From Methanobrevibacter sp. (lineage in GTDB: Archaea > Methanobacteriota > Methanobacteria > Methanobacteriales > Methanobacteriaceae), in the NCBI GenBank assembly GCA_031289975.1, contig JAITOM010000046.1, forward strand, positions 1-6,271: 6,271 nucleotides of DNA. Direction: 5' to 3'. The position numbers were made by a program, and so were the translations under genes. The notes under the pieces are model-generated. The model worked only from the letters and a program-made list of their open reading frames with translations, ran no database searches and was not told the origin of the DNA. Below, piece after piece: positions 1 to 5,533 of this stretch; position 1 is the first letter of the stretch; each line of letters opens with the position of its first letter.

Positions 1-311
1 GGAATTAAACTATAAAAGTCTGTACCTATGTTGTATAAGAAAAATCCTGAAGTAAATAATCCAGCAAGACCAAGTAGTATGTAACCTAAAGCACCCACAC
101 TTTCAATATTTGATATAAAATCATGTGAAAGTTGTATTGGACTTTTTTCTATTCCATAGACCAATATAGAGAGTATTATCCCACCAGCAATCATAGCACC
201 ACCTTGAAATCCACCTCCTGGCGTAATATGTCCTCCAAGAATGGTTAAAATTCCTAAACATATGATTATAAATGTCGCAGGAAATACAAATATTTTTAAA
301 ATTGTACTCAT
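1..311 (-). CDS. ehbI: Energy-converting hydrogenase B subunit I (MnhB-like), 5' part, cut by window edge
   Basis: This frame is open from an ATG at 311 to the left edge, giving 103 residues plus two bases, so the gene is partial at its 3' end. It encodes a hydrophobic protein with the motif H28-I-T-P-G-G-G-F-Q-G-G38, the signature of the MnhB/MbhF family (typically GHxxPGGGFQGG). Membrane segments lie at about residues 5-26, 38-53 and 74-93. In Mrp antiporters and membrane-bound hydrogenases this family forms part of the ion-translocating membrane arm. The next upstream ATG, at 316, hits a stop after one codon, so 311 is the start; the Shine-Dalgarno is weak (GTGAT four bases before it). It follows ehbH on the same strand after an unusually long 452-bp gap. 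The family call is solid from the motif. The name ehbI is inferred from gene order; a separate mrp/mbh operon is the alternative. Confidence 0.85.
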   Translation of the reverse strand, partial: MSTILKIFVFPATFIIICLGILTILGGHITPGGGFQGGAMIAGGIILSILVYGIEKSPIQLSHDFISNIESVGALGYILLGLAGLFTSGFFLYNIGTDFYSLI

Positions 312-523
312 TTCATCACAGCTAATAATTTCATGGTTTATTAATAATTATTTCACTCATGATACCATATCAATGCAAAAGTTTTTTAATAATTTAATTG
401 ATTAGGGCATTAATTATTTTACTATTTTATAATTAATCTTAAATTAGTTAGTTTAATTATATTTAATTTATATTATTAATAATTTTTTTATATTATATTT
501 ATTAAATAGAAAAGTTCTTAAAT

Positions 524-569
524 TTTAAAATAATAATTTTTTTTATTTAAAATAATAATTTTTTTTATT
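524..569. repeat. Perfect tandem duplication of a 22-bp A/T unit
   Basis: Bases 524-545 are repeated exactly at 546-567, and two further bases continue the pattern. The unit begins TTTAAAATAATAA and ends in a run of eight T and an A. It lies in the spacer between ehbH and ehbI. It is probably a replication-slippage product; no function can be read from it. Confidence 0.8.
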
Positions 570-685
570 AAATTATTTAATTTTACATATCATTTTATAA
601 AAATCTATAATTTTAACTAATATTAATATATTTTAATTAATATAAATGATTTTAAATTAATATTTTTTAATAGTAATTTATTTTT

Positions 686-736
686 AAAAAAATTATTAAA
701 AAATTATTTATTGAGAGTGAGCAATAATTATTTTTT
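686..736 (-). terminator. Candidate hairpin plus T-run terminator after ehbH
   Basis: On the minus strand, 28 bases past the ehbH stop, an arm at 736-722 can pair with an arm at 713-698, each about 15-16 bases and matching apart from a small bulge. The loop is eight bases (714-721) and holds most of the G/C in the neighbourhood. The stem's second arm ends in T6, and a further T7 lies at 692-686. Archaeal termination depends mainly on U-tracts, which fits. The stem is almost all A-T pairs, so stability is doubtful. Confidence 0.35.
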
Positions 737-763
737 AATGGGAAATTACATGATATACATAAG

Positions 764-1042
764 CTATTTTTCATTGTCTAAAATCCCTACTCCAAAGACT
801 AAAAGAACTACAACAACTGAACTTACTAATATTAATGCTTCACCTAATGTATCATAAGCTCTCCAATCAAATACAATTAATGTGACCATATTTGGTGTGA
901 TCTTAGTTCCTAAGATATTATAAATTTCACTTACTCCTGGTGTTATAAGTTCATCTAATTTAAAAAGTGCACTAAGTAAACTTACTCCAAATAATGCAGT
1001 CGATATTGATAAAATTAAAGTTCTTATACTGCTATTTTCCAA
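764..1042 (-). CDS. ehbH: Energy-converting hydrogenase B subunit H (MbhE / MnhA C-terminal-like)
   Basis: This is a 92-residue membrane protein with segments at about residues 8-28 and 68-87. The block F58-D-W-R-A-Y-D-T-L-G-E-A69 is the hallmark of the MbhE family, which corresponds to part of the C-terminal region of the large Mrp subunit MnhA; E68 lies at the start of the last helix. In membrane-bound hydrogenases it is a small part of the ion-translocating arm. The start is TTG at 1042-1040: no ATG is available until residue 52, and a strong Shine-Dalgarno (GGGAGGAG, 1056-1049) sits six bases upstream. The stop is TAG. A 94-bp gap separates it from ehbG upstream, which is longer than any earlier gap in the operon. 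Family assignment is good; the letter H comes from gene order. Confidence 0.85.
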   Translation of the reverse strand: MENSSIRTLILSISTALFGVSLLSALFKLDELITPGVSEIYNILGTKITPNMVTLIVFDWRAYDTLGEALILVSSVVVVLLVFGVGILDNEK

Positions 1043-1048
1043 ACTAAA

Positions 1049-1056
1049 CTCCTCCC
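1049..1056 (-). promoter_or_regulatory. Strong Shine-Dalgarno site that fixes the TTG start of ehbH
   Basis: The minus strand reads GGGAGGAG here, complementary to the CCUCC core of the archaeal 16S rRNA 3' end, with a six-base spacer to TTG at 1042. It is the strongest ribosome-binding site in the operon. Its position in the 94-bp gap means ehbH can be translated independently of ehbG. Confidence 0.8.
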
Positions 1057-1136
1057 ACTATTATCTCATTATTATTAAATTATTTAATATTTTATTAAAA
1101 TTTATTAATTTTGGTTTATTTGTAGTTTATTTAATT

Positions 1137-1469
1137 TCATTTTAACACACCCCAATAAATAGCACTGACTAATATTGCAAGGGTTAAAATCACATAAAAC
1201 ATCATTTTATTAAGGGAATCATCTTGCTCTTTTTTAAGCTTACTAATTAAAGGCATATTGGTAATTAAAAATAATCCTAAACCTAAAATTATTAAAACTG
1301 TAAGTAAGACATTTACATGTCTAAGCATAATAGATGAAATTAGTATTGTAGAAATTATAGTTAATTCAGCAGCCATTGCAGAGCTTACATTTTCATTTGT
1401 GATGGTGTCTTTTTTTATTTTATCTTTAAATTTCTGCACTGAATTATGAATTAGAATGTAAATATCCAT
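1137..1469 (-). CDS. ehbG: Energy-converting hydrogenase B subunit G (small membrane protein)
   Basis: This encodes 110 residues. The first 30 or so are polar and lysine-rich (QKFKDKIKKD at about 12-21), followed by three hydrophobic segments at about 34-48, 52-71 and 88-107. I see no catalytic or ion-channel motif and no obvious Mrp counterpart. The identification as EhbG rests on position, between the MnhD-like ehbF and the MbhE-like ehbH, and on size and topology. The ATG at 1469 directly follows the ehbF TAG with no spacer. Its Shine-Dalgarno (GGAGG) lies inside the last codons of ehbF, so the two are translationally coupled. The role is presumably structural within the membrane arm; that is inference. 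Confidence 0.75.
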   Translation of the reverse strand: MDIYILIHNSVQKFKDKIKKDTITNENVSSAMAAELTIISTILISSIMLRHVNVLLTVLIILGLGLFLITNMPLISKLKKEQDDSLNKMMFYVILTLAILVSAIYWGVLK

Positions 1470-2963
1470 CTAAATCAAACCTCCAACAAATACACTGAAT
1501 TCTTTCACAACTAAATCTGGTATTAGTCCTAAAACAATACAAATTATTAGTAAAACACCTACAGCAAATATGGTTGATCGTGGTACTAATGATTTTTCAA
1601 CAGTTAAATTGTTTGGTTTTGGTTTAAGATATGCTGCATGGAATATTTTTATAAATGTCATAAATGTAACAATACTAACTAATATCATGATTATGGCAAG
1701 TTCTGGGAAATTAGCCTTTAAAGCTGATTGGATAAGCATTAATTTGCTTTGAAAACCATTTAAAGGAGGAACCCCCGCCATAGCAAATCCTCCGAGAAGA
1801 ACCATAATAGATATTTTAGGGTTGTCTTCAATTAACCCACCTAATTTAGTAATGTCTGATGTTTTAGTTAATTGTAATATTACACCAAAGCCAATGAACA
1901 ATAATGCGGTTATTATTAGTTCATTAAGACCTTGAAATAGTGCAGCAGTAATGGATAAGTTTGTTCCAATACCAAAACCAAGACCAATATATCCAAGTTC
2001 TCCAACAGCTAAAAATCCAATTATTCTTCTTAAATCAGTTTCTATAAGAGCCATTGTAATTGAAAGTATCATTCCAGCTAATGAGAAGAATATTATGACT
2101 TCATGAACAAATGGAAGATGGGAGTAAATTCTAAGTATTGCAAGTCCGAAACTTATAAATATAACAACTGATAATGCTTGTAATAATGCACTTCCACTTG
2201 GTGTGGCTTTACTATAAACTGCAGATTTAATGGTGTGGAATGGTGGTAAACCTACACTATAAATCCAACCAAAGAAAATTAATCCAAATGAAAATAGAAA
2301 TACAGGTGAATAAGGATCTATTATCCCATTTTTAATCACATAGGTTATATCCGTTATATTTACACTGCCAACCAAAGCAAGTAAAAATCCTATTCCTGTA
2401 AGAAGTATAGGTCCACCTATGGAACCTAAAATCATATACTTCATAGCAGTTTCATATTTTTGCTCATCATTAGAAGATAATATTATCCCTACTTGAGATA
2501 TAATAGCTATTTCAAAAAATATGTACATGTGGAAAATATCGTCTGATAAAAGCATGGCTGTTACAGAACCTAAACCCATGAACATTAAAAACATATATTG
2601 CCCAGAGATTCTTTTTCTTTCGTTTATTGTGGTGAAAATAGCTAAAAATCCTACAATAAATAAGAAAAATAATAATATTTTTTGTAAGCCTTCAAAAGAA
2701 TAGCTTATTCCAATATGAAAAGTGGATAAGCTACCATTTGAAATAAAACTTGGAAGTGAGCTTAATAAGTTTCCATTGTCTATTAATGGAGAATGCCCTC
2801 CAAAGTAGTGAAATCCATAGTTAGATATTATTGGGATTAAAGGTAAAACAATAGCTACTACAAAAGAAAGTGTTTTAACTGCGGAATTTTTTCCACCTAA
2901 AGCATTTAAAATTATGGCAGCTGTTATTGGAATAATAACCATTAAAGGGATTAATTCATTCAT
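1470..2963 (-). CDS. ehbF: Energy-converting hydrogenase B subunit F (MnhD/NuoM-like antiporter subunit)
   Basis: This is the large ion-translocating subunit of the membrane module, 497 residues with about 14 hydrophobic segments. The usual family length is about 480-510. Conserved landmarks of the proton-antiporter family are visible: the TM5 glutamate in FFEIAIIS (E151), the broken-helix block GLPPFH (238-243), GELGYIGLG (321-329), and AGVPPLNGFQSK (396-407) ending in K407. By eye the usual lysines of TM7 (KAGxxPxH) and TM8 (LLxKxG) are absent; serines lie near those places (S236, S271). I chose ATG at 2963 rather than the in-frame GTG at 2972: an AGGTGAT Shine-Dalgarno (2974-2968) sits four bases before the ATG and contains the GTG. 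The start overlaps the ehbE stop (ATGAATGA). In the complex it is expected to couple ion flow to ferredoxin reduction. Confidence 0.88.
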   Translation of the reverse strand: MNELIPLMVIIPITAAIILNALGGKNSAVKTLSFVVAIVLPLIPIISNYGFHYFGGHSPLIDNGNLLSSLPSFISNGSLSTFHIGISYSFEGLQKILLFFLFIVGFLAIFTTINERKRISGQYMFLMFMGLGSVTAMLLSDDIFHMYIFFEIAIISQVGIILSSNDEQKYETAMKYMILGSIGGPILLTGIGFLLALVGSVNITDITYVIKNGIIDPYSPVFLFSFGLIFFGWIYSVGLPPFHTIKSAVYSKATPSGSALLQALSVVIFISFGLAILRIYSHLPFVHEVIIFFSLAGMILSITMALIETDLRRIIGFLAVGELGYIGLGFGIGTNLSITAALFQGLNELIITALLFIGFGVILQLTKTSDITKLGGLIEDNPKISIMVLLGGFAMAGVPPLNGFQSKLMLIQSALKANFPELAIIMILVSIVTFMTFIKIFHAAYLKPKPNNLTVEKSLVPRSTIFAVGVLLIICIVLGLIPDLVVKEFSVFVGGLI

Positions 2964-3324
2964 GATTATCACCTAATATTTTGGATGCACTTAAACTGCC
3001 ATGTTTTTTATATAAAACCATAGCTATTGCTAAAGTAACAGCTAAGGTACATGCACCAATAACTATACTTGTAAGTACTAACGCATGAGGTAAAGGATAA
3101 GCTGAGTTTGCCATAAACCAGTCAGGAGACATACCTGGTAAAAAGATAGGCACTATACCATCTGCTTTATAGGCTAATGTAATTAAGAATAAATTAGCTC
3201 CTTCCTCAATAAAAGATAATCCAATGATCTTCTTGATTATATTATCAAGAAATATAGCAGCATACAATCCAATAAGAATAAAACTTCCTGAACATAATAA
3301 AGCAGCTAATTGAGTATCAATCAT
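2956..3324 (-). CDS. ehbE: Energy-converting hydrogenase B subunit E (MnhC/NuoK-like)
   Basis: This is a 122-residue protein with three membrane helices, the fold of NuoK and MnhC, which pack against the antiporter-like subunits. Visible family features are GLYAAIFLDNIIKKIIGLSF followed by I-E-E-G-A-N-L-F (about residues 38-45), with a membrane glutamate pair where NuoK has its conserved TM2 glutamate. A further feature is PLPHALVLTSIVIG (about 77-90), close to the MnhC consensus DPLPQALVLTAIVIG. The C-terminus is polar. An in-frame TTG at 3333 would add three residues. I prefer ATG at 3324 because it forms an ATGATTGA overlap with the ehbD stop, matching the coupling style of the neighbouring genes. 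The Shine-Dalgarno is weak (GTTGAT). The 3' end overlaps the ehbF start. Confidence 0.88.
   Translation of the reverse strand: MIDTQLAALLCSGSFILIGLYAAIFLDNIIKKIIGLSFIEEGANLFLITLAYKADGIVPIFLPGMSPDWFMANSAYPLPHALVLTSIVIGACTLAVTLAIAMVLYKKHGSLSASKILGDNHE
2968..2974 (-). promoter_or_regulatory. Shine-Dalgarno AGGTGAT deciding the ehbF start
   Basis: The minus strand reads AGGTGAT, a seven-base match to the archaeal AGGAGGTGAT consensus, four bases before ATG 2963. The alternative GTG start (2972) lies inside this site and so is unlikely to be used. Confidence 0.7.
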
Positions 3325-3556
3325 CTTTATCAACTCTCTGAGTTTTATAGATTGCTAAAGCCAAAAATACTGGAAGAATTGCAGCACCAACAATGGCTTG
3401 AGTTAATGCAACATCTGGAGCAAGCAGAATCTGAAAAAGAATAGCTATGCATCCTCCACTTATTCCTGTAAGAATAGCTGCTTTGAGTAAGTCTCTTTGT
3501 GCGAGTGCAAGAATTGACCCCAAAATTCCAATCAGCATTACTATATATTCAATCAT
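3317..3556 (-). CDS. ehbD: Energy-converting hydrogenase B subunit D (MbhD-like, DUF4040 type)
   Basis: This is a 79-residue protein with three hydrophobic segments at about 3-20, 25-43 and 51-69. The motif L-L-A-P-D-V-A-L-T-Q-A-I-V-G-A (45-59) is characteristic of the MbhD family, which matches a portion of MnhA (APDVALTE-type motif). Charged residues within or beside the membrane region are K25 and D48. In membrane-bound hydrogenases this small subunit lies in the ion-translocating arm. The ATG at 3556 follows the ehbC stop by two bases, with GAGG of its Shine-Dalgarno inside the last ehbC codons. Its TGA overlaps the start of ehbE. Length is normal for the family. Confidence 0.87.
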   Translation of the reverse strand: MIEYIVMLIGILGSILALAQRDLLKAAILTGISGGCIAILFQILLAPDVALTQAIVGAAILPVFLALAIYKTQRVDKDD

Positions 3557-3558
3557 TA

Positions 3559-3963
3559 TTAATCCTCATTTATAATATTTAATTTTGAAATAGAGTATTT
3601 TTCATCTTGATTATCAATTTGTTCTTCTTTAAATTTAGTGGTGTTATTATTTTTAGAATCATTATTATCAGATGCAGCTGACTCTTTATTATTTTTATCT
3701 TCACCATAGTAGTAAGCATTTGCCATAGCATGACCAACAATAGGGGCTAAAATAAAGTAGATGGCTGCTAAAAGTGGTTGATTTAACCCAATCATTGCTA
3801 ATACTCCTGCAATGTCTACAATACCTAAAAAATGCAATCTAACATAGATAACCTTATCCATCTCATCTTTGAGCCTTACTATTCCAATAGAAGCGATTAG
3901 AATCAGTATAGCAGCTATAATTAAGCATAAGGATTGAAATATTCCAAAAATGGTGTTAATCAT
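3559..3963 (-). CDS. ehbC: Energy-converting hydrogenase B subunit C (MnhG-like) with long polar tail
   Basis: Residues 1-88 form an MnhG/MbhC-type domain with three membrane helices (about 8-28, 43-60 and 63-86). The sequence SIGIVRLKDEMDKV (25-38) corresponds to the family's GxxGxxRxPDxxxR region, and LAPIVGHAMANAYY (72-85) to TAPVxAHxxARAxY. From about residue 89 there is a 46-residue hydrophilic tail rich in Asn, Asp, Lys and Glu that looks disordered; most MnhG proteins end soon after the third helix. The ATG at 3963 forms an ATGATTAA overlap with the ehbB stop, with AAGGAG eight bases upstream. It is a membrane-arm subunit with no known catalytic residue; the tail's role is unknown. Confidence 0.87.
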   Translation of the reverse strand: MINTIFGIFQSLCLIIAAILILIASIGIVRLKDEMDKVIYVRLHFLGIVDIAGVLAMIGLNQPLLAAIYFILAPIVGHAMANAYYYGEDKNNKESAASDNNDSKNNNTTKFKEEQIDNQDEKYSISKLNIINED

Positions 3964-4225
3964 GTTTTTCTCTCCTTAATACAATTGAAAAAGCTATTGT
4001 GCCTATAACACCAAGAATAAGTAGTGCAAGTGCAATGTCCTTACAAAACTCAATATTATGGATATTACCATACACTAAAAGTAAAATAGCTATTCCAAGT
4101 GAGAATGTAGCACTCCCAATCAATCCCATAGCTATGGTTTTATTGGTGGTTATTTTAATAGCCACTAATAAAAATATGACAAGTGAAACCATTAGAATGT
4201 ATTGGCTAATTAGCAGTATCTCCAT
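3956..4225 (-). CDS. ehbB: Energy-converting hydrogenase B subunit B (MnhF-like)
   Basis: This is an 89-residue protein with three hydrophobic segments at about 4-24, 30-52 and 62-82. The stretch C61-K-D-I-A-L-A-L-L-I-L-G-V-I-G-T-I-A-F matches the third helix of MnhF/MbhB (consensus around DIALVLALLxFLGTVA), including the conserved Asp (D63). Length fits the family (about 85-95). It starts eight bases after the ehbA stop, with a modest Shine-Dalgarno (GTGAT) bridging the gap, and its stop overlaps the ehbC start. It is a small subunit of the ion-translocating arm. Confidence 0.87.
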   Translation of the reverse strand: MEILLISQYILMVSLVIFLLVAIKITTNKTIAMGLIGSATFSLGIAILLLVYGNIHNIEFCKDIALALLILGVIGTIAFSIVLRREKHD

Positions 4226-4233
4226 TTAAATCA

Positions 4234-4545
4234 CTACTCTAACATTTTTTCAATATATTTTTCAAGGGGAATAATATCTTTATTTTCTCTTGGAGAGATA
4301 ACAACGACCTTTAGGATGGAATTTTCACTATCTAAATCAATAGTCAATGTACCTGGAGTTAAAGTTATTGTGTTAGCCAAGATAGTTTGTGAAACTGGTC
4401 TTTTAAGAATAGTTTTTATATCAATAATATATGGATCGATATTTCCATTAATAGATCTTTTAGATGTATCTATAGTTGATTTTATAATCTCTTTTATTAA
4501 TACTAAAAAAAAGAGAATACCATAATAAAATCTATCTAAAAACAT
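4234..4545 (-). CDS. ehbA: Energy-converting hydrogenase B subunit A (short MnhE-like), first gene of operon
   Basis: This encodes 103 residues: one membrane helix (about 7-25) and a mixed alpha/beta domain with the block ANTITLTPGTLTIDLD (57-72), the signature of the MnhE/MbhA family. Mrp MnhE is about 160 residues with additional N-terminal helices, so this is a short form. The reading frame stays open upstream only to a TGA at 4569-4567 and has no other start codon, so the short N-terminus seems real. GGAG lies eight bases before ATG 4545. Two other ATGs just upstream run quickly into stops. It is the promoter-proximal gene of the operon; ehbB follows after eight bases. The domain after the helix probably faces the cytoplasm, as in MnhE. 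Confidence 0.85.
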   Translation of the reverse strand: MFLDRFYYGILFFLVLIKEIIKSTIDTSKRSINGNIDPYIIDIKTILKRPVSQTILANTITLTPGTLTIDLDSENSILKVVVISPRENKDIIPLEKYIEKMLE

Positions 4546-4632
4546 CCATTCATCTCCAATTATAATTCAAAATCTTCATTTTTCATTTATAAAATTTTTA
4601 TTTATATTCTTTAATTATCACTTCTTTATATT

Positions 4633-4644
4633 ATTTATAAATTT
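4633..4644 (-). promoter_or_regulatory. Candidate TATA box for the ehb operon
   Basis: The minus strand reads AAATTTATAAAT, close to the archaeal TATA consensus (TTTATATA), preceded by an A-rich stretch that could act as a BRE. A start about 25 bases downstream would give a leader of about 65 bases. AATATAAATA at 4606-4597 is an alternative. In this base composition such matches are common, so the exact box is uncertain. Confidence 0.25.
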
Positions 4645-5007
4645 CATTTTGTTGATTATTAATAATTAATAATGAAAATTAAATATAAATTATTTAAATA
4701 TAATTTTATCATATTAAAAAAATTTTTAAATCTTGATTTTATTATAATTAATAAAATAATATATTCTTTAATAAATTATCTATTTATTATCATTTATATA
4801 TGTATATTATTTGTTTATTATATATAAAAAAGTATAATACATAATATTAAAAATAATTTATTTATTTTTATATAAAAATTCATTAAAAATTGTTTATTTT
4901 ATTAATATTTCTTTTAAATTTATAATATTTAATTATTTGATCCTTAAATTCATTTGTTTTATCAAAATAACTATTCAAATTTTTTTATTTTTATTATAGA
5001 GTCTACG

Positions 5008-5035
5008 GCATAATCCTATAACTTATTAATTATGC
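5008..5035 (+). repeat. Small inverted repeat (7-bp stem, 14-base loop)
   Basis: GCATAAT (5008-5014) pairs exactly with ATTATGC (5029-5035). A T-rich run (TTATTTTT) follows on the plus strand. This could end a leftward-derived or unseen transcript, but no plus-strand gene lies upstream in the window. It may be a remnant of an older element or chance. Confidence 0.3.
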
Positions 5036-5110
5036 TTATTTTTCCAATTAAATGATTATGATTCTTTTTTTAAACTTATTTAAGATTCATTAGATTTCTT
5101 TTATAATTAC

Positions 5111-5255
5111 GGCACTGTAAAAAGAGAATGGATTTTCGCGAATGAAAAATTAAAAATATAGGCTAAAAATTTGATGATCTGTATATGATGTTAAATTTTT
5201 TTTGTCTAAAAACTAAATTTTGGATTTTAAATTTCCATGCTAATTTTACACTGCC
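5111..5255. mobile_element. MITE-like unit 1 (145 bp, terminal inverted repeats, no coding sequence)
   Basis: The left end GGCACTGTAAAAAGAG and the inverse of the right end, GGCAGTGTAAAATTAG, match at most of the first dozen positions. The resemblance continues through ATGGA, giving imperfect terminal inverted repeats of about 22-25 bp. No frame could encode a transposase. Unit 2, immediately downstream, is a diverged direct copy. It contains an 8-bp palindrome TTCGCGAA (5135-5142), an unusual G/C cluster in this region. The shape suggests a miniature inverted-repeat element mobilised by a related insertion sequence elsewhere in the genome; the IS family cannot be named from this sequence. 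Confidence 0.6.
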
Positions 5256-5283
5256 TTTATAGGGTACTATAAATTTAGCATGG
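5235..5283. repeat. Inverted repeat formed by the facing ends of the two MITE-like units
   Basis: The right end of unit 1 (5235-5255) and the left end of unit 2 (5263-5283) are inverted copies, matching at 17 of 21 positions with a 7-base spacer (TTTATAG). They could fold into a cruciform or RNA hairpin. This is a by-product of two elements with inverted ends lying side by side. Confidence 0.75.
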
Positions 5284-5459
5284 ATTTTCCAATTGAAAAA
5301 TTAAGAAAATCAAAGATTTTCTAACTTTAAAAATAGAAAACTTTTTAAAATTAAGAAAATATGCTTAAAAATTCGATGTCATTATATTGTGGTCTAAATT
5401 TTTTTTGCTTAAAAATCAAAATTTTAGATTTTAAATTTCCATCCTCTTTTTACAGCACC
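5263..5459. mobile_element. MITE-like unit 2 (197 bp), diverged tandem copy with an extra ~50 bp
   Basis: It shares ordered blocks with unit 1: ATGGATTTT (5280-5288 vs 5128-5136), TGAAAAATTAA (5294-5304 vs 5143-5153), TAAATTTTTTTTG (5395-5407 vs 5192-5204) and GATTTTAAATTTCCAT (5427-5442 vs 5223-5238). Its right end, read inversely, is GGTGCTGTAAAAAGAG, the best match to the left end of unit 1. It is about 52 bp longer. The extra DNA lies between two copies of AAAATTAAGAAAAT (5297-5310 and 5347-5360) and includes a perfect hairpin AGAAAATC-AAA-GATTTTCT (5304-5322). No open reading frame is present. Flanks of the pair are ATTAC (5106-5110) and ATTAA (5460-5464), a possible but weak target duplication. 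Confidence 0.6.
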
Positions 5460-5533
5460 ATTAATTTTCCTTTAAATTGCTATAATATAAAATAGTTTTA
5501 TTTTTTTATTAAAAGACTAATTATTCCTTAAAT

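Larger units (their letters stand above)
312..763. other. Long A/T-only-like spacer inside the ehb operon, no gene seen
   Basis: These 452 bp separate ehbH from ehbI. Both strands are crowded with stop codons and I see no protein or tRNA. It holds a stem-loop followed by a T-run on the minus strand (686-736), a perfect 22-bp tandem duplication (524-569) and a short palindrome TGATA-CCA-TATCA (360-372) about 50 bases before the ehbI start. A possible TATA-like box for ehbI on the minus strand lies near 423-431 (TTATAAAAT), but in sequence this AT-rich such matches are expected by chance. Confidence 0.7.
4546..5110. other. Left part of the divergent intergenic region, no gene seen
   Basis: This 565-bp stretch lies upstream of ehbA. 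It is extremely A/T-rich, with no believable coding frame and no tRNA-like fold. It holds a candidate ehbA promoter (4633-4644), A/T palindromes around 4795-4830 and a small hairpin (5008-5035). It ends at the first MITE-like unit. Confidence 0.65.

Noticed and set aside
1258..1449. Plus-strand open frame of 63 codons inside ehbG
   Set aside because: It lies opposite a gene with family-consistent size, position and a Shine-Dalgarno; its own sequence resembles no family and it has no ribosome-binding site.
1570..1752. Plus-strand open frame of 60 codons inside ehbF
   Set aside because: Antisense to conserved MnhD-like sequence; no separate signal supports it.
2521..2703. Plus-strand open frame of 60 codons inside ehbF
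   Set aside because: Antisense to the E151 helix region of ehbF, which carries clear family motifs.
3999..4229. Plus-strand open frame of 76 codons covering ehbB
   Set aside because: Mirror of the ehbB reading frame; hydrophobic only because the real gene is.
4316..4525. Plus-strand open frame of 69 codons inside ehbA
   Set aside because: The minus-strand frame holds the MnhE signature; this one has no support.
1..4545. A true Mrp Na+/H+ antiporter operon instead of Ehb
   Set aside because: There is no full-length MnhA; instead separate MbhD- and MbhE-like genes and a short MnhE are present, and order with an extra ehbG matches Ehb. The hydrogenase genes that would settle it lie outside the window.
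4795..4860. A/T palindromes resembling an origin or unwinding element
   Set aside because: No origin-recognition-box-like motifs or cdc6/orc1 gene nearby; base composition alone explains them.
5111..5459. CRISPR array
   Set aside because: Only two long, diverged units with inverted ends, without short identical repeats and regular spacers.
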